Shown here in pieces: positions 23,253 through 31,165 of a stretch of DNA of 37,841 nt. Every line of letters begins with the position of its first letter. Position 1 is the stretch's first letter. Source of the stretch: Herbaspirillum sp. (lineage in GTDB: Bacteria > Pseudomonadota > Gammaproteobacteria > Burkholderiales > Burkholderiaceae_D); NCBI GenBank assembly GCA_028291765.1, contig JAQGNR010000185.1, positions 1-37,841 of the forward strand. Direction: 5' to 3'. The notes beneath the pieces were generated by a model that saw nothing but the letters and a program-made list of their open reading frames with translations, had not been told where the DNA came from and did no database searches. Both the position numbers and the translations under genes were made by a program.

Positions 23253-26200
23253 TCAACCGATCAATGCCCGTATCGTTGCCTTAAGCTGTGCGACCCGGGC
23301 GCTCAGATCCGGCATATTGACAGTAATGCGCAACTTATCCTGACCGTTGAGTTTAATGTGGCGATTTTTCTGGATCAATTCGATAATGCGCATCGCATCG
23401 ATCGGCGGATTCGGCACGAACTGCAGCACCGCCGCATCGGCGTGCGCATCGATCTTGATAATACCCGCCTGCTTGGCGGCAATCCGCAGGCGATGCGTTT
23501 CAACCAATGCTTTGGCCACTTCCGGCAGTTTGCCGAAGCGGTCGATCAATTCTTCCTGCAAATCATCGATCGCCTCAGCCGACTTGCCATTGGCAAACCG
23601 CTTATAGAGCGATAAGCGCTCATGCACATCGCCGCAATATTCGTTCGGCAGCAGCGCCGGCACGTGCAGATTGATTTCCGTGGTCGAGGCCATCGGCGCG
23701 GCAAGATCGGGTTCTTTGCCATCCTTCAATGCACGCACCGCTTCATTGAGCATATCGGAATACATCTGAAAACCGATCTCGTGCATTTCACCGGATTGAT
23801 TGTCGCCCAGTACTTCGCCGGCGCCGCGAATTTCCAGATCGTGCATGGCCAGATAAAAACCGCTGCCCAGTTCTTCCATCTGCTGAATCGCCTCCAGACG
23901 CCGCTGCGCCTGCTTGCTCAGGCTCTGAACGTCATGCACCAGCAAATAAGCGTAGGCCTGATGATGCGAACGCCCGACCCGGCCGCGTAGCTGATGCAAT
24001 TGCGCCAGCCCGAATTTATCGGCGCGATGCATGATGATGGTATTGGCGCTCGGCACGTCGATGCCGGTTTCGATAATCGTGGTGCACAACAGAATATTGA
24101 AACGCTGCGCCACAAAATCGCGCATCACTTTTTCCAGATCGCGCTCATGCATCTGACCATGCGCCACGGCGATGCGGGCTTCCGGCAGCAAGGTTTCGAG
24201 CATGGCTTTGCGGTTTTCGATGGTATCGACTTCGTTATGCAGGAAATACACCTGGCCGCCGCGCTTGAGTTCGCGCAGACAGGCTTCGCGGATCACCGAG
24301 TCGCCTTCGCCGCGCACAAAGGTCTTGATCGCCAGCCGTTTCTGCGGCGCAGTAGCAATGATCGAAAATTCGCGCAGGCCTTCCAAGGCCATGCCCAAGG
24401 TGCGCGGAATCGGCGTGGCGGTCAGTGTCAGCACATCGACTTCAGCGCGCAGCGCCTTGAGCGCTTCCTTCTGGCGCACGCCAAAGCGGTGTTCTTCGTC
24501 GATGATGACCAAGCCCAGACGCGAAAATTTAATATCGTCCGACAACAGCTTATGGGTGCCGATCACGATATCGAGCGTGCCGTCGGCCATGCCCTTGATC
24601 GCCTGCGTAATTTCCTTGCCGGAGCGAAAGCGCGACAGTTCGGCGATCTTCACCGGCCAATCGGCAAAACGGTCGGCAAAGGTTTGCGCATGCTGTTCGG
24701 CCAGCAAGGTAGTCGGCGCCAGAATCGCCACCTGCTTGCCGCCCAAGACCGCGACAAACGCCGCGCGCAACGCCACTTCGGTTTTGCCGAAACCGACATC
24801 GCCGCAGATGAGCCTATCCATCGGCGTGCCGCTGGTCATGTCCTTGATGACAGCATCGATCGCGGCGGATTGATCTGGCGTTTCTTCAAAGCCGAAACTT
24901 TCGGAAAACACTTGGTAATCGTGTGCCGAATAGGCAAATGCATGCCCTTTGCGCAAAGCCCGGCGCGCATACAGATTCAACAGTTCAGCCGCGGTATCGC
25001 GCACTTGCTGGGCCGCCCGGCGTTTGGCCTTTTCCCACTGCCCGGAACCGAGCGCATGCAGCGGCGCGTCGTCCGGCGATGCGCCCGAATAGCGCGCAAT
25101 CACGTGCAACTGCGATACCGGTACATAAAGTTTGGTTTCCTTGGCATATTCCAGATGCAGAAATTCGGTCTCGCCTTCACCCAGATCCATGCTGATCAAG
25201 CCCATGTAACGCCCGATGCCGTGATTGGCATGCACTACCGGATCGCCGATCTTGAGTTCGGACAGATCGCGCACCATCGCCTCGACCTGGGTTGCGCCCT
25301 CCTGTTTCTTGCGCCCTACGCGGCGGCCGGAACCGGCGTACAACTCGGTTTCGGTAATGAAAACCAGACGCTCATGCGCATCGTTGGCGCTCAGCGCAAA
25401 GCCGGCATGCAGCGGCGCCACGCCCAAAGCGAGTACGGCGGACGACGCGCAAAAATCGGCAAAACTGTCGATCGGCGTCAGGGCGATATTGTATTCGTTG
25501 AAGTATTGTTGCAGCGTTTCGCGCCGGCCATTCGACTCCGCGCAAATCATCACGCGCTGATCGCCTTTGAGCAAATAGGCGCGCAAATTGGCAAGCGGAT
25601 CGTCCATGCGGCGATTGACCGCAATATTGGGCAGCGGCGCCGACAGCGCCGAGGGTGCATCGTCGCTCTGCACGGACCAGCGGCCGTAGGGCTTGATCAG
25701 GGTGAAAAAATCTTCGTTGGTCAGGAACAAGGCTTCGGGCGCCAGCAAAGGCCGCTCGCGATCGCTCTTCAGAAATGTATAGCGGGAACGGGTATCGCTC
25801 CAGAAACGGGTGATGGTTTGCTCGATATCGCCGACCAGCGCAAAGGTCGTATCGGCCGGCAAATACTGAAACAGTGTGGCGGTATGCTCAAAAAACAACG
25901 GTAAGTAATATTCAATCCCAGCCGATGCAATACCGCTCCCGATGTCTTTATAAATGGCCGAGCGCGACGGATCGCCCTCGAAGACTTCGCGCCAGCGGCT
26001 GCGAAATGCCACGCGTGCCGCCTCATCCATCGGAAATTCTCGGCCCGGCAGCAAACGCAATTGCCGCACCGGATACAGCGAACGCTGCGTATCGGCGTCG
26101 AAACTGCGGATGGTTTCGATGGTATCGCCGAATAAATCCAGCCGGTACGGCAACACCGAACCCATCGCAAAAATATCGATCAAACCACCACGCACCGAAT

Positions 26201-26732
26201 ATTCGCCGGGCGACATGACCTGCGTGACATGGGCGTAGCCGGCCAGCGTTAATTGCGCTTTAAGCCGTGTTTCGTCGAGCTTCTCGCCTTGTTTGAAAAA
26301 GAAGGTGTAGGCCGCCAGAAAGGCCGGCGGCGCCATGCGCAGCAACGCGGTAGTGGCCGGTACGATCAGAACATCGCATTGGCCGCTTTGCACCTCGTAC
26401 AACGTGGCCAGCCGCTCCGACACCAGATCCTGATGCGGTGAAAATGCGTCGTAAGGCAGTGTTTCCCAGTCCGGCAGCAGATGGCAACGCAGCGGTTCGG
26501 CTTTGCTGCCGTCGGCGCCATCGCTATCGCTATTATTTTCAAACCACGGGATTTCAGAACGCAGGCGCTGCGCTTCGGTCGCATTGGCGACAACGATGGT
26601 CAACATGCGGCCCTGCGCCTTCAGAACCGCTGCCGCCTGCGCCAGTACACAGGCGTCGGCAGAACCGTGCAACGCTGGTAGGACAAAACGCGCGCCTGGC
26701 TTGGGAATGGACTTTTTTAAGTCGAAAGACAT
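23253..26732 (-). CDS. mfd: Transcription-repair coupling factor Mfd
   Basis: This 1159-residue translocase removes RNA polymerase stalled at DNA lesions and recruits UvrA. The N-terminal UvrB-like domain spans about residues 1-350. The RNA-polymerase-interacting domain is around 495-560 (GDPVVHANHGIGRYMGL). The RecG-like motor has Walker A GDVGFGKT (644-651), the DEEH box (745-748), TATPIPRTL, and a GRVGRSHHQAYAYLL helicase motif. The TRCF C-terminal domain closes the protein. Length equals the usual 1150. The ATG at 26732 faces ispD across 158 bases. A 636-residue open frame on the opposite strand is only a codon-bias shadow. Confidence 0.98.
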   Translation of the reverse strand: MSFDLKKSIPKPGARFVLPALHGSADACVLAQAAAVLKAQGRMLTIVVANATEAQRLRSEIPWFENNSDSDGADGSKAEPLRCHLLPDWETLPYDAFSPHQDLVSERLATLYEVQSGQCDVLIVPATTALLRMAPPAFLAAYTFFFKQGEKLDETRLKAQLTLAGYAHVTQVMSPGEYSVRGGLIDIFAMGSVLPYRLDLFGDTIETIRSFDADTQRSLYPVRQLRLLPGREFPMDEAARVAFRSRWREVFEGDPSRSAIYKDIGSGIASAGIEYYLPLFFEHTATLFQYLPADTTFALVGDIEQTITRFWSDTRSRYTFLKSDRERPLLAPEALFLTNEDFFTLIKPYGRWSVQSDDAPSALSAPLPNIAVNRRMDDPLANLRAYLLKGDQRVMICAESNGRRETLQQYFNEYNIALTPIDSFADFCASSAVLALGVAPLHAGFALSANDAHERLVFITETELYAGSGRRVGRKKQEGATQVEAMVRDLSELKIGDPVVHANHGIGRYMGLISMDLGEGETEFLHLEYAKETKLYVPVSQLHVIARYSGASPDDAPLHALGSGQWEKAKRRAAQQVRDTAAELLNLYARRALRKGHAFAYSAHDYQVFSESFGFEETPDQSAAIDAVIKDMTSGTPMDRLICGDVGFGKTEVALRAAFVAVLGGKQVAILAPTTLLAEQHAQTFADRFADWPVKIAELSRFRSGKEITQAIKGMADGTLDIVIGTHKLLSDDIKFSRLGLVIIDEEHRFGVRQKEALKALRAEVDVLTLTATPIPRTLGMALEGLREFSIIATAPQKRLAIKTFVRGEGDSVIREACLRELKRGGQVYFLHNEVDTIENRKAMLETLLPEARIAVAHGQMHERDLEKVMRDFVAQRFNILLCTTIIETGIDVPSANTIIMHRADKFGLAQLHQLRGRVGRSHHQAYAYLLVHDVQSLSKQAQRRLEAIQQMEELGSGFYLAMHDLEIRGAGEVLGDNQSGEMHEIGFQMYSDMLNEAVRALKDGKEPDLAAPMASTTEINLHVPALLPNEYCGDVHERLSLYKRFANGKSAEAIDDLQEELIDRFGKLPEVAKALVETHRLRIAAKQAGIIKIDAHADAAVLQFVPNPPIDAMRIIELIQKNRHIKLNGQDKLRITVNMPDLSARVAQLKATIRALIG

Positions 26733-26760
26733 TGCTTCTCATTTCTTGGATTACTACGCG

Positions 26761-26793
26761 GCCAAATTAATTGCAGACAGGACTTAATTTGGC
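26761..26793. promoter_or_regulatory. 10-bp inverted repeat overlapping a candidate ispD promoter
   Basis: GCCAAATTAA (26761-26770) and TTAATTTGGC (26784-26793) are perfect mirror arms 13 bases apart. Between and beside them a plus-strand promoter can be drawn: TTGCAG (26771-26776), 17 bases, TATAAA (26794-26799). One arm abuts the -35, the other fills the end of the spacer next to the -10, as a repressor site would. A minus-strand TATAAT (26817-26812) may serve mfd, but its -35 is poor. Confidence 0.55.
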
Positions 26794-26890
26794 TATAAAA
26801 TTCAGCCTCGCATTATAAACGAAGGCCTGAAATAATAAGCTTACGGCCCATGCCAATTGCCTGCCTTAACTGTTTTGATTGCCGCCACGA

Positions 26891-27595
26891 ATGACATCAC
26901 CCCGCCACTTTGCATTGATCCCAGCCGCCGGCATCGGTGCGCGCGTCGGCGCGGCTTGTCCGAAACAATATTTGCCGTTGGCCGGCAAGGCCATGCTGCT
27001 GCACAGCCTGGATACCTTCGCCGCTGCGCCGGTGATCAATCATATCTACGTCATCGTCAACCCGGACGATCCGTATATCGGTCCATTGATGGCCGAAGCA
27101 CCGCGATTGGCCGAGCGCGTCACCATCATCCGCGCCGGCGCCGCCACACGGCAGGAAACCGTCCGTAACGGCCTGCAAAAACTGCGCGAATACATCGGCG
27201 ACGACGATTGGATATTGGTGCACGATGCCGCTCGCCCCGGGCTGGATGCCGAACTGCTGGCGCAATTGATACAGGCGCTGCACGACGACGCCGTCGGCGG
27301 TCTGCTGGCGTTGCCGGTGGTCGATACAGTCAAACGCAGCATCGGCGGCTGTGCCCAGGAAACCGTGGCCCGTGCCGATCTATGGACGGCCCAGACGCCG
27401 CAGATGTTTCGTTATCAGTTGCTGCTAAGCGCCCTGAAACAAGCGCCGCTGCACTTGATCACTGATGATTCCAGCGCTATCGAAATGCTGGGCCTGCATC
27501 CGAAACTGGTCCCGGGCAGCCCGCGCAACTTCAAAATTACCTTGCCGCGCGATATGCTGATGGCCGAACAGCTATTGAAGAAAGAATCACGTTAA
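26891..27595 (+). CDS. ispD: 2-C-methyl-D-erythritol 4-phosphate cytidylyltransferase IspD
   Basis: This 234-residue enzyme of the MEP isoprenoid pathway joins CTP and MEP. The nucleotide loop [23 protein letters not shown] is diagnostic, and [14 protein letters not shown] and [11 protein letters not shown] carry further conserved acids and substrate contacts. The ATG at 26891 is preferred; a TTG at 26879 would add four residues without family support. The stop overlaps the ispF start by one base (TAATG), the common pairing of these two genes. Confidence 0.96.
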   Translation: MTSPRHFALIPAAGIGARVGAACPKQYLPLAGKAMLLHSLDTFAAAPVINHIYVIVNPDDPYIGPLMAEAPRLAERVTIIRAGAATRQETVRNGLQKLREYIGDDDWILVHDAARPGLDAELLAQLIQALHDDAVGGLLALPVVDTVKRSIGGCAQETVARADLWTAQTPQMFRYQLLLSALKQAPLHLITDDSSAIEMLGLHPKLVPGSPRNFKITLPRDMLMAEQLLKKESR

Positions 27596-28092
27596 TGAAC
27601 AATCCCCTTCCATTTCGCATCGGCCAAGGCTACGACTGCCACGCGCTGGTCAGCGGCCGCAAGTTGATCATCGGCGGCGTGGAGATTGCGCATCCTACTG
27701 GTTTAAAGGGGCATTCCGACGCCGATGTACTACTGCATGCCGTGATCGACGCGCTGCTAGGCGCAGCTGCATTGGGCGATATCGGCCGCCATTTCCCCGA
27801 TACCGACAGTCGCTTTGCCGGCGCCGATTCGCGTAAATTGCTACGGGAGGCAAGCCGGCTCTTGGCGGGCGCAGGGTTTCGCATCGGCAACATTGACGCC
27901 ACGATCATCGCGCAGGCGCCGAAAATGGCCCCGCACATCGGCCAAATGGTCGCCAATATCGCGGAGGACCTCGGCTTGGCGTTGTCCCAAGTCAACGTAA
28001 AGGCCAAAACCAACGAAAAATTGGGGTGGTTGGGACGCGAAGAAGGCATTGCAACAGAAGCTGTTGTGCTTATTTATCACGAATATGAATAA
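27595..28092 (+). CDS. ispF: 2-C-methyl-D-erythritol 2,4-cyclodiphosphate synthase IspF
   Basis: This 165-residue zinc enzyme forms a trimer and makes the cyclic diphosphate of the MEP pathway. Metal ligands are Asp14 and His16 (GQGYDCHAL) and the His of [26 protein letters not shown]. The ending [18 protein letters not shown] is the family C-terminus. It overlaps ispD by one base. No terminator is obvious behind it; the cold-shock promoter lies about 40 bases further on. Confidence 0.97.
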   Translation: MNNPLPFRIGQGYDCHALVSGRKLIIGGVEIAHPTGLKGHSDADVLLHAVIDALLGAAALGDIGRHFPDTDSRFAGADSRKLLREASRLLAGAGFRIGNIDATIIAQAPKMAPHIGQMVANIAEDLGLALSQVNVKAKTNEKLGWLGREEGIATEAVVLIYHEYE

Positions 28093-28128
28093 ATCGATAT
28101 AAAATAGTTTTATGCAGGATTTATCTTG

Positions 28129-28134
28129 TATAAT
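28129..28134 (+). promoter_or_regulatory. Candidate -10 box of the cold-shock gene
   Basis: A perfect TATAAT, preceded directly by TTG, would start RNA near 28141 and give a leader of about 105 bases. Long leaders are usual for cspA-type genes and control their mRNA at low temperature. The -35 is weak (AGTTTT at 28106-28111), inside the small dyad ATAAAA-TAG-TTTTAT. Confidence 0.55.
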
Positions 28135-28245
28135 TCGCAAATCGTTAAGATTCCAGCAAGAAGTGCGGTCTTAGTCTGTCATTCCTGTCTTGGTTTTAAA
28201 CGATATAACGGGCATATGCCCAAATTAACTGAAATAGGAATTGCA

Positions 28246-28449
28246 ATGGCAACTGGCGTCGTAAAGTGGTTCAATGATTCGAAGGGCTTCGGCTTTATTA
28301 CTCCTGACGAAGGCGGCGAAGATTTGTTCGCTCACTTCTCGGCTATCCAATCGAACGGTTTCAAATCTCTTCAAGAAAACCAACGTGTTTCCTTCGAAGT
28401 GACTACCGGTCCTAAGGGTAAGCAAGCTTCGAACATTCAGCCTATCTAA
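28246..28449 (+). CDS. cspA: CspA-family cold-shock protein
   Basis: This is a 67-residue single cold-shock domain and acts as an RNA chaperone. RNP1 is KGFGFI and RNP2 is DLFAHF, with [21 protein letters not shown] at the start as in all CspA-type proteins. The family start fixes the ATG at 28246, although the frame is open further upstream to 28126. It has AGGAATTGCA before it. It follows ispF after 153 bases and is ended by a strong terminator. Which of the several cold-shock paralogs it is cannot be told. Confidence 0.96.
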   Translation: MATGVVKWFNDSKGFGFITPDEGGEDLFAHFSAIQSNGFKSLQENQRVSFEVTTGPKGKQASNIQPI

Positions 28450-28480
28450 GTTTAAGCTGAAGCTTCACAAGCTACTCACA

Positions 28481-28510
28481 AAAATCCCCAGCAGTGCTGG
28501 GGATTTTTTT
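28481..28510 (+). terminator. Intrinsic terminator of the cold-shock gene
   Basis: AAAATCCCCAGC pairs with GCTGGGGATTTT around the loop AGT, and the run of T that follows makes a classic rho-independent terminator. Confidence 0.93.
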
Positions 28511-28564
28511 CGTCCAAAAAAATTTACAGGCAAATTTTTGAGCGCCTGAAAGCATCATCAAAAT

Positions 28565-28594
28565 AAAAACGGCGTGCATGCACACCGTCTTTTT
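28565..28594. terminator. Bidirectional terminator between cspA and aceB
   Basis: AAAAACGG pairs with CCGTCTTTTT around GTGCATGCAC, itself a palindrome, with one C-A mismatch. On the minus strand it follows aceB; on the plus strand it backs up the cspA terminator. Confidence 0.7.
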
Positions 28595-28627
28595 CGCTGT
28601 TTCTTTCGCTGTTTCTTTCGCCGCTCC
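28592..28627 (+). repeat. 12-bp tandem repeat near the aceB end
   Basis: TTTCGCTGTTTC occurs twice in tandem (28592-28615) with a diverged third unit (TTTCGCCGCTCC). It is non-coding and lies between the terminator and the aceB stop. Confidence 0.6.
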
Positions 28628-28643
28628 TTTATTTCATGCCCTT

Positions 28644-30230
28644 TTAAATCTCTTCATACAACGGCAGCGTCAGAAATTCTTCAAAGTGATCGGCCGTCGA
28701 CATTTGCTCGAAAATCTTTGCTGCCCGATCATAGGTCGGCCCCGTACCGGCAACCTTCTTGACCTTCGCCAACTCTTCCGGAATCATCGCGCACACCATT
28801 TCTACGGTGACTTTGCGCTTATCTTCCAGCACGCCTTTATCGCTGCGGATCCATTGCCATACTTGCGCACGGCTGATTTCGGCCGTGGCGGCGTCTTCCA
28901 TCAGGTTATGGATCGGTACGCATCCGTTACCGGCCAGCCATGCGCCCAGATAGTGGATGCCGACGTTGATGTTGTAACGCAAGCCGGCCTCGGTAATCGG
29001 CGCCTCCGGCTGAAAATTCAACAGATCGGCGGCACTCACGCTAATGTCCGGACGTTGTTTTTCGAACTGGTTCGGCTTATCGCCCAACACCTTCTTGAAC
29101 TCGGTCATCGCCAGATCGACCAGGCCCGGATGCGCAACCCAGCCGCCATCGTAACCGTCGCTCGCATCGCGCGCCTTGTCCGCACGCACGCCGGCCATGG
29201 CAATGTCGTTCTTTACCGGATCGTTCTTGATCGGTATCAGCGCTGCCATGCCGCCGATTGCCGGTGCACCACGGTGATGACATGTCTTCAGCAGCAACAA
29301 GGCGTATGAACGCATAAAAGGCGCGGTCATCGTTACCTTGGCCCGATCGGCCAGACAGAATTGTTTGTCCAGCTTGAATTTCTTGATGCAGGAAAAAATG
29401 TAATCCCAGCGTCCGGCATTCAAACCTGCGCTGTGTTCGCGCAGCTCATACAGAATTTCATCCATTTCGAAGGCAGCGGTAATGGTCTCGATCAGTACCG
29501 TGGCCTTGATGGTGCCTTGCGGCAGACCGATCTCATTTTGCGTCATCACAAAAATATCGTTCCACAGCCGCGCTTCCAGATGCGATTCCACTTTCGGCAG
29601 ATAGAAATACGGACCGTCGCCGCGCGCCAGTTGTTCTTTGGCGTTATTGAAAATAAACAGTGCGAAATCGAAAATACCGCCGGAGACGCGTTTGCCGTCA
29701 ACCGTCACATGCTTCTCATCCAGATGCCAGCCGCGCGGACGCACCACCAAGGTAGCGACCTTGTCGTTGAGTTTGTAGCTTTTGCCGTTCTGCTCCAGCG
29801 TAATGGTTTTGCGAATCGCATCGCGCAAATTGATCTGCCCAACGATTTGATTACTCCAGACTGGCGAATTCGAATCTTCGAAATCGCTCATGTAAGCATC
29901 TGCGCCGGAATTGAAGGCATTGATCACCATCTTGCGTTCGACCGGGCCGGTGATTTCCACACGGCGGCATTCCAGCGATTTCGGAATCGGTGCGATCTTC
30001 CAGTCGCCCGCGCGGATCGCCGCCGTTTCCGGCAGAAAATCCGGACGTTCGCCGGCATCCAGGCGCTTGGCTCTAGCCGCACGCTCAGCAAGCAATTGCT
30101 GGCGGCGCGGCTCGAATGCCCGGCTCAGTTTGACCACCAGAGCCAACGCTTTCGGGGTCAGAATTTCTGCGTAACCGGGTTCGATCGCGCCCGTAATCTG
30201 CATGCCTGACGGCAGGGTCAATTTACTCAT
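28644..30230 (-). CDS. aceB: Malate synthase A (glyoxylate shunt)
   Basis: This 528-residue enzyme condenses acetyl-CoA with glyoxylate to malate. The family signature is visible as GLNAGRWDYIFSCIKKF, with the acetyl-CoA-binding region and TIKATVLIETITAAFEMDEILYEL before it. Length suits the single-domain isoform A (about 530) rather than G (about 720). The start is ATG at 30230, with AGGAGCAAACC before it. Isocitrate lyase is not beside it. The region upstream carries an unusual two-copy dyad array that is a plausible regulator site. It follows the livF gene on the same strand, separated by 199 bases. Confidence 0.97.
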   Translation of the reverse strand: MSKLTLPSGMQITGAIEPGYAEILTPKALALVVKLSRAFEPRRQQLLAERAARAKRLDAGERPDFLPETAAIRAGDWKIAPIPKSLECRRVEITGPVERKMVINAFNSGADAYMSDFEDSNSPVWSNQIVGQINLRDAIRKTITLEQNGKSYKLNDKVATLVVRPRGWHLDEKHVTVDGKRVSGGIFDFALFIFNNAKEQLARGDGPYFYLPKVESHLEARLWNDIFVMTQNEIGLPQGTIKATVLIETITAAFEMDEILYELREHSAGLNAGRWDYIFSCIKKFKLDKQFCLADRAKVTMTAPFMRSYALLLLKTCHHRGAPAIGGMAALIPIKNDPVKNDIAMAGVRADKARDASDGYDGGWVAHPGLVDLAMTEFKKVLGDKPNQFEKQRPDISVSAADLLNFQPEAPITEAGLRYNINVGIHYLGAWLAGNGCVPIHNLMEDAATAEISRAQVWQWIRSDKGVLEDKRKVTVEMVCAMIPEELAKVKKVAGTGPTYDRAAKIFEQMSTADHFEEFLTLPLYEEI

Positions 30231-30312
30231 GGTTTGCTCCTGTTTATAACTATGAATTGAGGAAATTGATCGTTTGCGGATTCTGAAATAATCTCCAGCC
30301 GTAAGTATATAA

Positions 30313-30376
30313 AGAGAATTCTGTTTAAGGATGAAATTCTCACCAAAAGAGAATTCTGTTTAAGAAAGTAATTCTC
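30313..30376. repeat. Two-copy 35-bp dyad array upstream of aceB
   Basis: AGAGAATTCTGTTTAAG occurs at 30313-30329 and again, identical, at 30348-30364. Each copy is followed by AATTCTC (30335-30341 and 30370-30376), the reverse complement of its GAGAATT. The two units are offset by exactly 35 bases, and the arms within a unit by 21 bases, about two helical turns. The array is 84-146 bases before the aceB ATG and is a strong candidate operator; no T-tract marks it as a terminator. Confidence 0.75.
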
Positions 30377-30429
30377 ATTAAAAGTGGCGCGCGGTTCAAG
30401 TGCAAGAGGATAGGAGACGCAGCGTTGCC

Positions 30430-31164
30430 TTAATGCGCACTGCCGACTGCTCCGCCCAAATAAGCGGCGCGCACCGCTGGATCGTTTTTCAATTTTTCCG
30501 CTGGTCCGTGCACTGAAATACGGCCGTTCTCCAAGACATAACCGTAGTCGGCCACGTTCAGCGCCGCAGCGGCAAATTGTTCCACCAGCAGCATCGTCAC
30601 GCCGCTTTCCTTGAGCCGCGAAATAATCCGAAATACTTCCTCGACCAGAATTGGCGCCAATCCCATCGATGGCTCGTCCAGCAAAATAACTTCCGGGTTC
30701 AGCATCACCGCGCGCGCCATCGCCAGCATCTGCTGTTCGCCGCCGGACAAGGTGCCCGCCAATTGCGCCTGCCGCTCCTTGAGCCGCGGAAACAGCTCCA
30801 GCGCTTTTTCCAGATCGTGTGCGATATCGCCGCGCGGCCGCGAACGCGTAAAACGCGGGAAAGCGCCCAGCAGCAGATTATCGCTCACGCTCATGCTGGC
30901 AAATACGCGCCGGCCTTCGGGCGAATGCGCCAAACCGGCGCGGGCGATCTGGTGCGCTTCCAATCCGGTAATGTCGCGGCCTGCCAGCGTGACATTACCG
31001 CTGTGCGGTTTGATCATGCCTGAAATGGCGCGCATGGTCGTGGTTTTACCGGCGCCGTTGGAACCGATCAGCGTCACCACCTTACCCTTTGGCACCTCCA
31101 GCGAAATCCCGTGCAATACCTCTACCTTGCCATAGGCGGCGTGCAAATTTGAAATGGATAACAT
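30430..31164 (-). CDS. livF: Branched-chain amino acid ABC transporter ATPase LivF
   Basis: This 244-residue ATP-binding subunit has Walker A GSNGAGKTT near residue 34, signature LSGGEQQMLAMARAVM, Walker B VILLDEPSMGL and the C-terminal region of the LivF type (ending ALNVADYGYVLENGRISVHG). It energises uptake together with LivG. It is the last gene of livK-livH-livMG-livF, one base from the stop of the fused livMG. The start is ATG at 31164. Confidence 0.96.
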   Translation of the reverse strand: MLSISNLHAAYGKVEVLHGISLEVPKGKVVTLIGSNGAGKTTTMRAISGMIKPHSGNVTLAGRDITGLEAHQIARAGLAHSPEGRRVFASMSVSDNLLLGAFPRFTRSRPRGDIAHDLEKALELFPRLKERQAQLAGTLSGGEQQMLAMARAVMLNPEVILLDEPSMGLAPILVEEVFRIISRLKESGVTMLLVEQFAAAALNVADYGYVLENGRISVHGPAEKLKNDPAVRAAYLGGAVGSAH

Positions 31165-31165
31165 A

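Noticed and set aside
23994..25904. 636-residue open frame on the plus strand opposite mfd
   Set aside because: It mirrors mfd codon structure, lacks any recognisable domain and is His/Arg/Gln-rich as antisense frames in GC-biased genes are.
30313..30376. Short repeats upstream of aceB as a CRISPR array
   Set aside because: Only two units, a spacer of fixed related sequence, and no cas genes.
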